A DNA stretch of 64,000 nt. Source: Vicinamibacteraceae bacterium (GTDB lineage Bacteria > Planctomycetota > Phycisphaerae > Phycisphaerales > UBA5793). Under the pieces are notes generated by a model. That model did no database searches. It was given only the letters and a program-made list of their open reading frames with translations, and had not been told where the DNA came from. Positions 29,654 to 38,709 of the stretch are shown here, in pieces; the stretch's first letter is position 1; each line of letters opens with the position of its first letter. The position numbers were made by a program, and so were the translations under genes. Location: contig WYBR01000033.1 of assembly GCA_011525805.1 (NCBI GenBank), positions 62,001 to 126,000 of the forward strand, read 5' to 3'.

Positions 29654-29905
29654 ATGGCCGATCTACTCTTCTACACGAAGCGGAACTGCGGGCTGTGTGA
29701 TCGGCTCTGGGCGATGATTTCGGCGGTGATCGAGGCAGACGGCCGCGACGACCTGAGCCTCATCGTCATCGACATCGACGGCGATCCCGGGCTGATCGAG
29801 CAGTTCCGTTTCCGTGTGCCGGTGGTGATGCACGAGGACGCCGTGCTCCTCGAAGGCCGGCCGGATGAGCAGGAAGTGCGCCAGGCGCTGCGCGCGATCG
29901 AGTGA
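29654..29905 (+). CDS. Glutaredoxin-like thiol protein
   Basis: 83 residues with a thioredoxin fold. MADLLFYTKRNCGLCDRLW has a CGLC active site after the first strand, and RVPVVMHEDAVLLEG contains the cis-proline. This matches the small glutaredoxin-like (DUF836) family found in many bacteria; the partner is unknown. It stands alone before the PBP2-RodA operon. Confidence 0.85.
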   Translation: MADLLFYTKRNCGLCDRLWAMISAVIEADGRDDLSLIVIDIDGDPGLIEQFRFRVPVVMHEDAVLLEGRPDEQEVRQALRAIE

Positions 29906-29930
29906 GAATGACTGCGGTTGGATGTCTTCG

Positions 29931-29968
29931 GTTGGCCGCGACGCGGAGGCTTTGCGGAGCGGAGCGCG
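29931..29968. repeat. Second copy of the repeat found in mfd
   Basis: Inverted copy of 26800-26837, 36 of 38 bases identical by eye. It lies between the glutaredoxin-like gene and mrdA. Confidence 0.6.
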
Positions 29969-30012
29969 AAGCGCGACACCACGCCGCCCGCCGGTTTGAG
30001 TGAAGAAGCGAC

Positions 30013-32331
30013 ATGAAGCGCGACGCGATCATCCCGAGCATGTTCCACCGCCGTCTGCTGCTGCTGCTGGTGATGGTGGTGCTGGCGGCTTTCGCGCTGG
30101 TGGGGCAACTCTACCGCCTGACCGTGGTTCAGGGGGCGGAGCACCTCCAAGCGGCCGAGGCGATCCTTGTGGACAGCGAACTGCTGCCGACCTACCGCGG
30201 GCGCCTCGTCGACCGGCGGGGTCAGGCGCTGGCGCTCGATCGGCCGTGCTTTGACATCCTGGTGGACTACCGCCTGATCAGCGGCGAGTGGGCGGTGGCG
30301 CAGGCGGGCAGCGAGGCCCGCCGCCTGCACCGCGAGGAGTGGAACGAACTCAGCCGCGCCCGGCGCGAAGCGCTCATCGAGCAGTATCGCCCGCGCTACG
30401 AGCGCGAGGTCGAGGAGGTGTGGCGCGAGATCGCCCGCCTCGGCGGTGCGCCGCTCGAGGAGGTTTACGCGCGGCGCGACGCCATCGCGCAGCGCGTCGA
30501 GCGCATGGCGGACTACATCCACGAGCAGTGGCGCCAGCAGCGCGAGCGGCAGTTTCAGACGCAGATTCCCATCAGCGAGGTCCGCCGGCCGATTCTCGAG
30601 CAGCGCCGACCGCACGTCATTCTCACTCGAATCGCCGCGGGAGAGGAGGCCCAGTTCAAGGCGCTCTCGGCCAACGGCCCGCAGATCGGCCGCGATCAGC
30701 CGGCCGTCACCGTGCGGACCTCCGGGACGCGCGACTATCCCTGGCGGCGGGCCGAAGTGACGCTCGACCGCTCCACCCTCCCCGCGCCGCTGCGGCGCGA
30801 CGAGCCGCTCACCATCGAAGTCTCGAACGTCACCTCGCACCTCGTCGGCTCCATGCGCGAGGAAGTGAACCGCGAGGAACTCGAGGCCCGCCCGCTCTAC
30901 GGCGAAGGCAAGGAGGTCATCGACCTCAAAGGCTACCTTCCCGGCGACGGCGTCGGCGGCCGCGGGCTCGAACGGGCGCTCGAAGAGCCGTTGCGCGGCA
31001 CGCGCGGCGTCATCACGCGCTACGTGGACGACACGCCCGACGAGCGCCTCGAACCGCAGCCCGGCGGGGTCGTGCCGTTGACGATCGACGTGCAGTTGCA
31101 GGCGAAGGTCCTCGGCCTGCTCGATCCGCGCCTGGGCCTGACGGTGGTCCAGCCGTGGCACGGCCAGGAGAACGAGTTGCCCCTCGGGACACCCCTCGCC
31201 GCCGGCGCGGTCATCATCGAGGTCCGGTCCGGGGAGGTGCTCGCATGCGTCTCCTCGCCGACGGAACTGCCCGAGTCCCTGGCGAGTTACCGCGCTGCGC
31301 TGGGGGAGAAGGAGCAGGAAGAGTTTGACCGCCTGGTGCCACCGCCGGACCTCTATCACCGCGCGCTGGACATTCCCTATGCGCCGGGCTCGATCGTCAA
31401 GCCGCTGTTCATGTCCTGGGCGATGTCGCACGGGCAATGGGGCCTGCAGCGCGAGGTCGAGTGCCGCGGCCACTTCTACCCCGACAACAACCAGATGCTG
31501 CGCTGCTGGGTCTACCGGCCGCCCGCCTACGGCGCGCACGGTCCGCTCGGGCCGGTCGAGGCGATCGCCCGCAGTTGCAACATTTACTTCTACACAATCG
31601 GCCACCACCTCGGCCTCGAAAGGTGCCGCGAGGTCTACGCCGACTGGGGCCTCGGCCGGCCGCTGGACCTCGGCGTTTCGCTCTACAACCGGCCCGTGGG
31701 CTACGACCCGTCCAATCCACCCGGCCGCAGCGAGCCGCTCATGCTCGCGATGGGACAGGGGAGCGTGGCGTGGACGCCCCTGCACGCGGCCGCGGCGTAC
31801 GCGGCGCTGGCGCGCGGCGGGTACTACCTCGCGCCGACCTTCATCAAGGACGACCCGCGCGGCGTACCGCGCATCGCGGACGATCTCGAACTCGACGACC
31901 AGGCCGTCTTCCTCGCGCTCAAGGGCCTGCACGAAGTGGTGAACAACCAGCAGTACGGCGGCGCTCGGCACATTGACGTCGGCGCCGGCGAGCACCGCTA
32001 CGAGCCGATCTTCAGCGCTGAGGGCGTCAACGTCTGGGGCAAGACGGGCACCGCTCAGCAGGCCTGGCCGACGCGCGTCATGCGCTATGGCCCCGACGCC
32101 CAGCCCCTCCTTGACGCCGCGGGCCGGCCGACTTTCGTCGAGCGCAGCGCCGGCATCGGCTCGCACTCGTGGTTCGTCGGCCTCGTTGGGCCGGGCAGCG
32201 GCGACGGCCGCGGGCGGCCGGAGTACGCCATCGCCGTCATCGTCGAGTGGGGCGGGTCGGGCAGCCGCTGCGCCGGCCCGATCGCCAACCAGATCATCCA
32301 CCTGCTCAAGTCAGAAGGGTACCTGCCGTGA
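30013..32331 (+). CDS. mrdA: Penicillin-binding protein 2 (elongasome transpeptidase)
   Basis: 772 residues. One N-terminal transmembrane helix (about 14-35) is followed by a PBP dimerisation domain and then the transpeptidase domain. Its three active-site motifs are intact: S-x2-K in APGSIVKPLF (residue about 460), S-x-N as SCN in ARSCNIYFYT, and K-T-G in WGKTGTAQQ. It cross-links peptidoglycan during elongation. rodA starts inside its stop codon (GTGA), the usual mrdA-rodA arrangement. Residues about 90-250 are unusually long and rich in Arg and Glu compared with PBP2 of Proteobacteria. Confidence 0.93.
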   Translation: MKRDAIIPSMFHRRLLLLLVMVVLAAFALVGQLYRLTVVQGAEHLQAAEAILVDSELLPTYRGRLVDRRGQALALDRPCFDILVDYRLISGEWAVAQAGSEARRLHREEWNELSRARREALIEQYRPRYEREVEEVWREIARLGGAPLEEVYARRDAIAQRVERMADYIHEQWRQQRERQFQTQIPISEVRRPILEQRRPHVILTRIAAGEEAQFKALSANGPQIGRDQPAVTVRTSGTRDYPWRRAEVTLDRSTLPAPLRRDEPLTIEVSNVTSHLVGSMREEVNREELEARPLYGEGKEVIDLKGYLPGDGVGGRGLERALEEPLRGTRGVITRYVDDTPDERLEPQPGGVVPLTIDVQLQAKVLGLLDPRLGLTVVQPWHGQENELPLGTPLAAGAVIIEVRSGEVLACVSSPTELPESLASYRAALGEKEQEEFDRLVPPPDLYHRALDIPYAPGSIVKPLFMSWAMSHGQWGLQREVECRGHFYPDNNQMLRCWVYRPPAYGAHGPLGPVEAIARSCNIYFYTIGHHLGLERCREVYADWGLGRPLDLGVSLYNRPVGYDPSNPPGRSEPLMLAMGQGSVAWTPLHAAAAYAALARGGYYLAPTFIKDDPRGVPRIADDLELDDQAVFLALKGLHEVVNNQQYGGARHIDVGAGEHRYEPIFSAEGVNVWGKTGTAQQAWPTRVMRYGPDAQPLLDAAGRPTFVERSAGIGSHSWFVGLVGPGSGDGRGRPEYAIAVIVEWGGSGSRCAGPIANQIIHLLKSEGYLP

Positions 32332-33653
32332 GCACGGGCGCTCCAATCCGGACCGCCGCGCCCGCGCGCACCTGGGCGAAGCAGTACGGCCTGACGCCGG
32401 ACACGCTCAACGAGGCCGCGCCCTCGACGGTCATTCCCGGCGTGCTGTGGTGGAATCCGGCGTGGTTCTCCGTCGCCGCCGCGATCGCGCTGAGCGTCAT
32501 CGGAGTCGCGGCGATCCGCCTCACCGAGGACGGCGACACGCTGGGAGTGTGGAAGAAGCAGGCGATCTTCACCGTCGTGGGCGTCATCGCCTGCGCCATC
32601 GGCGCCATTCCCTCGCCGCGCACCTGGCGCTATCTCGCGTATCCCTCGATGTTCGCGGCGATCGCGCTGCTCGTCTTCGTCCTGCTTCCCTTCGTGCCGC
32701 ACGAGATCGTCCGGCCGCGCAACGGCGCCCGCAGGTGGATCAACCTCGTGGTCACCGACTTTCAGCCCAGCGAGGCGGCGAAGATCGTTCTCGTCCTCGC
32801 GCTGGCCAACTACCTGCGCTACCGGAAGAACTACCGCACGCTCGGCGGGCTGCTCGTGCCCTTCCTCATCATGCTCGTGCCGATGGGTCTGATTCTCGTC
32901 GAGCCGGACCTGGGGACGGCGATGCTCTTCGGCCCGGTGCTTTTTGCGATGCTGCTGGCGGCGGGGGCGCGGCTGACGCACTTGTTCACCATCGCGGGAC
33001 TCGGCGCCGTGACCATCACCGCCATCGCCACCGTCTCGCTCCTCGCCGCCGCGCACGACCCGCCGCGATACCCCATCCTCGAAAAGCACCAGGTCGAACG
33101 TATCCAGGGACTGGTCAACCAGGTGCGCGGCGACCGGAGGCAGGCCGACACCATCAACTACCAGGCCTTCAAGGCCATGACGATCATCGGCGCCGGCGGA
33201 TTCCTCGGCCTCGGGCCCGAGCGCAGCCGCCTCGTCATTCAGACGCAGCACCTTCCCGAAGATCACAACGATATGGTGTTTTCGGTGGTGGTGAACCGCT
33301 GGGGCTTCGTCGGCGCGACGGCGATGATCGGCATCTACATCGTCTACCTCGTCGGGCTGGTGATGACGGCGGCGACGACGATGAACCCCTTCGGCCGCCT
33401 CGTCTGCGTGGGGTTCGCGGCGATCATCGCCTCACAGATGATCGTCAACATCGGAATGAACATCGGCCTGCTGCCGATCACGGGCATGACGCTGCCCTTC
33501 GTGAGTTACGGCGGCTCAAGCCTTGTCGCCACCTTCGCCATGACGGGCATCGCCCTCTCCATCGCGCTGCGCCCGCCGGCCTACTTCGCCCGCCCGTCCT
33601 TTGAATTCGACGGCGAACGCGAAGCGCTGGAGCGCATGGAGTATCTGCGGTGA
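32328..33653 (+). CDS. rodA: Peptidoglycan glycosyltransferase RodA (SEDS family)
   Basis: 441 residues with about ten hydrophobic segments. SEDS hallmarks: NGARRWINLVVTDFQPSEAAK, VEPDLGTAMLF (with the catalytic-type Asp after VEP), EDHNDMVFSVV and GMTLPFVSYGGSSLVATF near the end. RodA polymerises glycan strands and works with PBP2, whose gene overlaps its GTG start by four bases (GTGA). FtsW is the nearest alternative, but pairing with mrdA favours RodA. An N-terminal extension of about 45 polar residues precedes the first helix. Confidence 0.92.
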   Translation: MSTGAPIRTAAPARTWAKQYGLTPDTLNEAAPSTVIPGVLWWNPAWFSVAAAIALSVIGVAAIRLTEDGDTLGVWKKQAIFTVVGVIACAIGAIPSPRTWRYLAYPSMFAAIALLVFVLLPFVPHEIVRPRNGARRWINLVVTDFQPSEAAKIVLVLALANYLRYRKNYRTLGGLLVPFLIMLVPMGLILVEPDLGTAMLFGPVLFAMLLAAGARLTHLFTIAGLGAVTITAIATVSLLAAAHDPPRYPILEKHQVERIQGLVNQVRGDRRQADTINYQAFKAMTIIGAGGFLGLGPERSRLVIQTQHLPEDHNDMVFSVVVNRWGFVGATAMIGIYIVYLVGLVMTAATTMNPFGRLVCVGFAAIIASQMIVNIGMNIGLLPITGMTLPFVSYGGSSLVATFAMTGIALSIALRPPAYFARPSFEFDGEREALERMEYLR

Positions 33654-33670
33654 GCGGAGCAAGACGGCGC

Positions 33671-33698
33671 CATGCTTCGCGGCTCTGGGCGAAGCATG
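33671..33698. repeat. REP-like hairpin with GGCTCTG loop (copy 2)
   Basis: Perfect 10-bp stem CATGCTTCGC/GCGAAGCATG around GGCTCTGG, between convergent rodA and the QueD-like gene. There is no T-run. The downstream GAGAGTGCAG also follows the copy at 11064. Confidence 0.55.
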
Positions 33699-33757
33699 GC
33701 GAGAGTGCAGGGGCGCACAAACTCTGACGAACTCCGAATCCTCTCGCACGCGCCCCG

Positions 33758-34123
33758 TCAGTCGGGCTGATACGTCGCCTCGCACCCCGGTGCTTCGGTG
33801 ATGCTCACGCGCGCCAGGCGGACGCCGGAGGGCAGCGACCGGGCGAGGCGGTCGGCGATGTGGCGGGCCACCTGCTCGGCCGAGGGGTTGAGGCGCGTGA
33901 AAGGCTCGACGTCGTTGAGGTTGGCGTTGCTCAACGGGGCGATGACGGCGTCGAGGGACGCTTCGAGGGCGTGAAAGTCGCACAGCAACCCGTCGCGGTC
34001 GAGTTTCGCCCCGGCCACGACGACGGTGACGCGCCAGTCGTGGCCGTGGAGGGGTTCGCGCCGGCCCCCGAGCAGGAGGGCGTGGGCTGCCGAGAAGACG
34101 CGTTGAACGCTCAACTCATACAC
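33758..34123 (-). CDS. QueD/PTPS-like protein lacking catalytic residues
   Basis: 121 residues of the 6-pyruvoyl-tetrahydropterin synthase / QueD family. Zinc ligands are present (H14 in FSAAHAL; H26 and H28 in LHGHDW), and the substrate-binding Glu in TEAPGCEATY. The catalytic Cys normally four residues before HGH is R22, and the Asp-His of the LDH-x2-LND block is S65-N66 (PLSNANLND). A standard QueD or PTPS reaction is therefore doubtful; a divergent activity or a non-enzymatic role is possible. GTG start at 34123 with TACGAT six bases upstream and no Shine-Dalgarno. No other queuosine gene is nearby. Confidence 0.8.
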   Translation of the reverse strand: MYELSVQRVFSAAHALLLGGRREPLHGHDWRVTVVVAGAKLDRDGLLCDFHALEASLDAVIAPLSNANLNDVEPFTRLNPSAEQVARHIADRLARSLPSGVRLARVSITEAPGCEATYQPD

Positions 34124-34129
34124 GGACCA

Positions 34130-34135
34130 ATCGTA
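34130..34135 (-). promoter_or_regulatory. -10-like hexamer of QueD-like gene, leaderless spacing
   Basis: TACGAT on the minus strand ends six bases before the GTG start. No -35 is clear. Confidence 0.35.
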
Positions 34136-34249
34136 GCGTGGCCGGCCGGCGCCTCATTTGCCCGATTCGAGAAGTCCGGACTCAACAAGGCCGCATTATC
34201 GGCCGATTGAGTCAGGACCGGGGCGCCGGGCGCCGGGGAACGACTGCAC

Positions 34250-35656
34250 ATGCGCGAGATCGGAATCGACAACCTGCACGAAGGTCTGGTGCTCCCGCTC
34301 GACCTGTACTCGGCGTGGGGAATCAAGTTGCTCACGCGCCGCACGGCGATCAGCCGGGCGATGCTCGACCACCTGCGCACGATCGGGCCTCGGTTCTATC
34401 TCGCGGAGAACGCCCGGGCGTTCGCGCCGCTGGCGGTGCTGCGGGAGGTGCGGCCGGAGGACCTGTCGCGCGACACGGAGATCCGCAGCGACCTCGTCGG
34501 GCTGGGCGGGCGCATCGCTGCGCGGGCGGGGACCATCCTCGAGCCGCACCATCTCGACGCGCTGGCGCAGGGCGCCTTTGAAGTGGTTGCGGGCGAGCCG
34601 GAGCACGTCGCGGCGAACCGGCGCAAACTCGCCGGCGTCATCCTCGAACGGCGCAAGGAGCAGTGGAAAGGGCTCGACCAGAGCGTACCCGTGCAGGGAG
34701 ATGCGCTCGGCCTGGACCGGGCCGAGGCGGAGGACTGGCCGAGCATCGACGAGATCATCGCCTGGCGCGAGGAGCGCGTGGACCTGCTGCGGCTGCAATA
34801 CGCGCGGCTGCTCGCCGGCCTGCCGGTGCGCCTGGCGGCCTTGACGCGGCTCGTGGATGACCTGATCGCGATGCTGCGGCGCAATCCCAGCCGCTACGGC
34901 CAGGTCGCGCTCTCGTGCCCCTGCGCCGCCGACTACCTGCCCGATCACGCCTTCAACACCGCCGCCCTGGCGATCGCGATCGCGGCGCGGCGGCATTGGC
35001 CGCTCGAGTACGTGCAACTGGCCGGTCTCTCCGGGCTGGTCCACGACGTCGGAATGCTCCTTCTTCCCCAGCGCCTGCGCATCGAGGATGAGAATCTCGA
35101 TGAGCAGGACCGGTCGCGCTTGCGGCGGCACACGAGTTACTCCGTCTCGCTGCTCGACGACGTCGAGGAACTGCCGGAGGGCGTGCTCTGCGCCGCCTAC
35201 CGCCATCACGAGCGCGACAACGGCAAGGGGTATCCCGACGCGCTGCGGGCGAAGGAGATCGGCGACCTCGCGCGGCTGCTGGCCGTGGCCGACATGGCCG
35301 CGGCGATGAACGAGCCGCGCGCCTTCCGGCCCCAGCCCCTCGCCCATGAAGCCATTCAGACGATGGTGCAGTACGGCGTGGACAACTTCATCCATCGGCC
35401 GCTCGTGCGGGCGCTCGTCGAGACCGTCGGCCTCTACCCCATCGGCAGTTACGTCACGCTCTCCACGCAGCGCGTGGCGCAGGTCGTGGGGATGCACTTC
35501 CACGCGCCCGACCGGCCGATCGTCCGGCTGTGCGACGACCGCGGAGTGGCGACGGGAGGCACGATGGACCTGACGCGCAACGAGCCGTGGGAACTCTTCG
35601 TTCTCGACGGCGCCCCGCCGCCCGCGCCGGCGCAGCGACAGCGCCGCGCGGGTTGA
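34250..35656 (+). CDS. HD-GYP domain phosphodiesterase
   Basis: 468 residues. The N-terminal half (1-190) is of unknown type, with the opening REIGIDNLHEGLVLPLDLYS seen in many HD-GYP proteins. The HD-GYP domain follows: HD at H265-D266 (GLVHDVGMLLLP), HHERDNGKGYP with the GYP triad intact, and VADMAAAM with the conserved Asp. A C-terminal beta region (YVTLSTQRVAQVVG) ends the protein. Such domains hydrolyse cyclic di-GMP or related dinucleotides, so a role in motility or biofilm control is likely. No receiver domain or membrane helix is seen, so the input signal is unknown. Confidence 0.9.
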   Translation: MREIGIDNLHEGLVLPLDLYSAWGIKLLTRRTAISRAMLDHLRTIGPRFYLAENARAFAPLAVLREVRPEDLSRDTEIRSDLVGLGGRIAARAGTILEPHHLDALAQGAFEVVAGEPEHVAANRRKLAGVILERRKEQWKGLDQSVPVQGDALGLDRAEAEDWPSIDEIIAWREERVDLLRLQYARLLAGLPVRLAALTRLVDDLIAMLRRNPSRYGQVALSCPCAADYLPDHAFNTAALAIAIAARRHWPLEYVQLAGLSGLVHDVGMLLLPQRLRIEDENLDEQDRSRLRRHTSYSVSLLDDVEELPEGVLCAAYRHHERDNGKGYPDALRAKEIGDLARLLAVADMAAAMNEPRAFRPQPLAHEAIQTMVQYGVDNFIHRPLVRALVETVGLYPIGSYVTLSTQRVAQVVGMHFHAPDRPIVRLCDDRGVATGGTMDLTRNEPWELFVLDGAPPPAPAQRQRRAG

Positions 35657-35717
35657 ACAGACCGCCATCGAGGCGGCGCGCGATTCCGCCACGGGAGACG
35701 GCCTATCGTCCGGCGAC

Positions 35718-37151
35718 ATGACCGGCCCCTCTGATTCACCATTGATGCTCTCCGTTTCCGGCGCGCGCGGGATCGTCGGCGCATCGATGACGCCGTCCGT
35801 CGCGGCCGCGCTGGCCGCGGCCTTCGCCGGAGAGTTGCTCGCCGGCGCCGCGCGCGGCGGCGAGGTCGTGATCGGGCGCGACGGCCGACCCTCCGGCGCC
35901 GCGCTCGAAGAAGCGGCGTGCGCAGCCCTCTTGGCGCACGGCCTGCGGCCCGTGCGGCTGGGCGCGGTGAGCACCCCCACCACCGCCGTGATGGTCGCGC
36001 ACCGCGGTGCCGTCGGCGGAGTCGTCATCACCGCGAGCCACAACCCCGCCCAGTGGAACGGGCTGAAGTTCCTTACGGCCCAGGGCGCCGCCCCGCCGCG
36101 CGACCGCGCGCAGCGGATCATCGACCGCTTCACGCACCCCCGCAACGCCGCCGCCAAGCCGCCCGCCGCGACCGCCGCCGCGGAGAGCGATGACGCCGGG
36201 CCGGAGGTACACGTGCAGCGCGTGCTCGCGCTCGTCGACGTCGAGTCGATCCGGGCGCGGCGCTTCACCGTCGTCCTTGACTCCATCAACGGCGCGGGCG
36301 GGCGGGCGGGGCGCATGCTCCTCGAACGACTGGGCTGCACGGTGGTCCATCTCAACGGCGAGCCGACGGGGGTCTTCGCCCACGCGCCCGAACCGGTGCG
36401 CGAGAACCTGACCGATCTGGCCCAGGCCGTGGCGGCGCATGGGGCGGATGCGGGCTTTGCGCAGGATCCCGACGCGGATCGACTCGCCATCGTGGATGAG
36501 CGCGGGTGCTACATCGGGGAGGAGTACACGTTTGTGCTCGCGGCGGAGGAGGTGTTGGCGCGGGCGCCAAGACGCGGCGGCGCGAAACCGCAAGCGGTCG
36601 CGGGGGCAGCATCGACCTCGCCGGCGCTGGCTGTTAATCTTTCGTCGAGCAGAATGATCGACGACGTGGCGTCAAACCACGGGGCGCGGGTGATCCGCAC
36701 GCCGGTGGGCGAAGCCAACGTGGTCGAGGCGATGGGGCGGCACGGCTGCATCCTCGGCGGCGAAGGCAACGGTGGCGTCATCTGGCCGCGGGTCTGCCTC
36801 GTGCGCGACAGCCTCAGCGGGATGGCGCTCGTACTTTCGCTGCTGGCGCGCCGTGGACGGCGGCTCAGCGAAATCGTCAACACGATGCCCGCCTATGCGA
36901 TCGAGAAGGACAAGACCGCGATCCGCCCGGGACTGGCGCCGCGCGCGATCGACGCGCTGGCGGCGAAGTTTCCCGACGCCGCGCAGGACCGGCAGGACGG
37001 CTTGCGCCTCGACTGGCCCGATCGCGGCGCCTGGCTGCACGTCCGCGCCAGCAACACCGAGCCGATCCTCCGACTCATCGCCGAGGCGCGCGACTCGATT
37101 GAGGCGCGGACTCTGCTGCGCGAGGCGGCGGCGATCGTCTCGGCGCTGTAA
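35718..37151 (+). CDS. Phosphohexomutase (phosphomannomutase / phosphoglucosamine mutase type)
   Basis: 477 residues of the alpha-D-phosphohexomutase superfamily. Catalytic phosphoserine loop TASHNP (near 104), metal loop FAQDPDADRLAIVD, sugar-binding loop GGEGNGGVIWP and phosphate-binding RASNTEPILRL are all present. The sugar-binding loop EGNGG differs from the GEQSGH of typical GlmM and is closer to archaeal-type enzymes, so the substrate (glucosamine, mannose or glucose phosphate) is open. It supplies nucleotide-sugar precursors. Stands alone after the HD-GYP gene. Confidence 0.88.
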   Translation: MTGPSDSPLMLSVSGARGIVGASMTPSVAAALAAAFAGELLAGAARGGEVVIGRDGRPSGAALEEAACAALLAHGLRPVRLGAVSTPTTAVMVAHRGAVGGVVITASHNPAQWNGLKFLTAQGAAPPRDRAQRIIDRFTHPRNAAAKPPAATAAAESDDAGPEVHVQRVLALVDVESIRARRFTVVLDSINGAGGRAGRMLLERLGCTVVHLNGEPTGVFAHAPEPVRENLTDLAQAVAAHGADAGFAQDPDADRLAIVDERGCYIGEEYTFVLAAEEVLARAPRRGGAKPQAVAGAASTSPALAVNLSSSRMIDDVASNHGARVIRTPVGEANVVEAMGRHGCILGGEGNGGVIWPRVCLVRDSLSGMALVLSLLARRGRRLSEIVNTMPAYAIEKDKTAIRPGLAPRAIDALAAKFPDAAQDRQDGLRLDWPDRGAWLHVRASNTEPILRLIAEARDSIEARTLLREAAAIVSAL

Positions 37152-37183
37152 GCGATCCTCAACCGGCTCAAGCGCGCCCCGTC

Positions 37184-38584
37184 TCAGCGCGACGGGTTGT
37201 TCTCGATCTCCTGCTGCGCCTCGCGGACGGCTTCTTCGGCCATCTGCATTGACTGGCGCATCATGTTGCGCACCTGCTTGACCGCGAGTCGATCGCTCGA
37301 TTCCTCGGGCACTTCGGGGCGCGGCGCCTTTTCCTGCTGGGCCGGGGTAAGAACGGACCACACCTGGTCGATGGCGGCGACGACGAAGCCGCGCCGCTGG
37401 CGATGGAGTTCCTCGAGGCGCTTGTCCTGCTCGTCGTCCATGAGCAGGTCCTTCGCGTCGAAGGGCGCCTGCTGGGCCTGCGTGCCCTCGTCGGCGAAGG
37501 CGGACATGGCCCCGACCATCGCGAGAACCATGAAGTTGCGCTCCTTGAGCGACGCCTCGACGGACTCCTCCTGGCGGGCCATGAGTTGCGCGAGTTGCTG
37601 GTTGATCGCGGCCGCCTGGTCGCGGTAGATGGCGGCCACGCCTTCGATGGCGCTGCGCTGATCCGAGGTCAGGTCCAGGGCCAGAACCGTCGTGAAGAAC
37701 GAGTCCGCCTCGGTCGGCGCGTAGATGCGCGGGTAGGAGCGCGCGTGGAACTCGCGCGTGAGGCGCTCGCTCGCCGGTCCGGGGATCGAGCCGGCGACGA
37801 CCTGGGCGTGCTTGCGGTTCGCGTCGCGGATCTGCCGGCGGACGGAAAGGATGCGCTCGTACTTGTCGAACATCCCGGCCTGCGCGGCGGGGTCCATGTA
37901 GTCGATGTTGCGGACTTCCTCGGCGGCGCGGAGGCGTTGCTGGAGCAGGCCGTCCAGTTCGCCGGCGTAGGCCTCGAGGAGGGGCGCGACGGCGGCTCGC
38001 TGCGGCTCGTCGAGCTTCAGGTCGTCGACCAGTTCGACGACATCCACCCCTTCGCCCGCGAAGAAGGCGCCGATGTGCAGTTGGGTGCGGCGGCGCCGGT
38101 CGCGCTCGTAGGCCGGCCACTTCGCCAGTTGGTCCGGCGTGAGCGTGGCCTTGACGTTCTCGAAGAACTCGACGCCGAGATCGTTGCGGCGCGTAATCCA
38201 CGTCTTCTCGATCTCCTGCATCTCCATGCCCACGGTGACCCAGTCGCCGCTCTCCTGGACCTCCTTCATGAGCGCCTGGACGCGGTCGCGGCGCTCGGTG
38301 GCGGCGGCGGTGAACACCGCGACGTACCCCTCGTGCAGCGAGCGCACCAGTTCGCCGGTCGCGGCGTCGAGGGAGAGCGCCTTGATGATGTCGCGCACTT
38401 CCGCGGCCTTGACGAGCGGCGGCTCGACGGGGAACTCCATCGAGTTGATTCGGGCGTTGAGGTCGAGTTCCTCTTCCTGGGCCAGGGCGGGGCGGACCGC
38501 CGTCGCGAAGAGGACGAGCACGCACAGGGCCAGGCGCGCCGCGGAACGCGCCGGGCCGGCGGTCAGGGCCGGAATGTGAAGCAT
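37184..38584 (-). CDS. Exported LTxxQ-motif protein
   Basis: 466 residues. Signal peptide ARLALCVLVLFATAV with cleavage near PALAQ. The mature protein is helical, with three LTxxQ-type motifs (TLTPDQLAKW, DLTSDQRSAI, VLTPAQQEKA), the repeat that marks Spy/CpxP-like periplasmic proteins. In that family the motif sits in a cradle-shaped chaperone; whether this longer, several-unit protein acts likewise is unknown. ATG 38584 has GAAGGTG upstream. Downstream of the ASPIC-type gene with a 125-base gap. Confidence 0.75.
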   Translation of the reverse strand: MLHIPALTAGPARSAARLALCVLVLFATAVRPALAQEEELDLNARINSMEFPVEPPLVKAAEVRDIIKALSLDAATGELVRSLHEGYVAVFTAAATERRDRVQALMKEVQESGDWVTVGMEMQEIEKTWITRRNDLGVEFFENVKATLTPDQLAKWPAYERDRRRRTQLHIGAFFAGEGVDVVELVDDLKLDEPQRAAVAPLLEAYAGELDGLLQQRLRAAEEVRNIDYMDPAAQAGMFDKYERILSVRRQIRDANRKHAQVVAGSIPGPASERLTREFHARSYPRIYAPTEADSFFTTVLALDLTSDQRSAIEGVAAIYRDQAAAINQQLAQLMARQEESVEASLKERNFMVLAMVGAMSAFADEGTQAQQAPFDAKDLLMDDEQDKRLEELHRQRRGFVVAAIDQVWSVLTPAQQEKAPRPEVPEESSDRLAVKQVRNMMRQSMQMAEEAVREAQQEIENNPSR

Positions 38585-38709
38585 GGACACACCTTCTTTT
38601 CGGGCTGATGTTCGGGCGCGGACGCCTGATGAAAGGAGCGATTGCACCGGATGATTCTACCGCCTGCGAGCGCGGTTGATTCGTCTCCGGCGCCTGCCGT
38701 GGGGACACG

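Noticed and set aside
30288-31328. Long alternative frame inside mrdA rich in Arg, Ala and Pro
   Set aside because: Typical GC-driven shadow frame; the mrdA frame carries all transpeptidase motifs.
33660-33757. Hairpin 33671-33698 as an intrinsic terminator between rodA and the QueD-like gene
   Set aside because: The stem is perfect, but there is no T-run on either strand; listed as a repeat instead.
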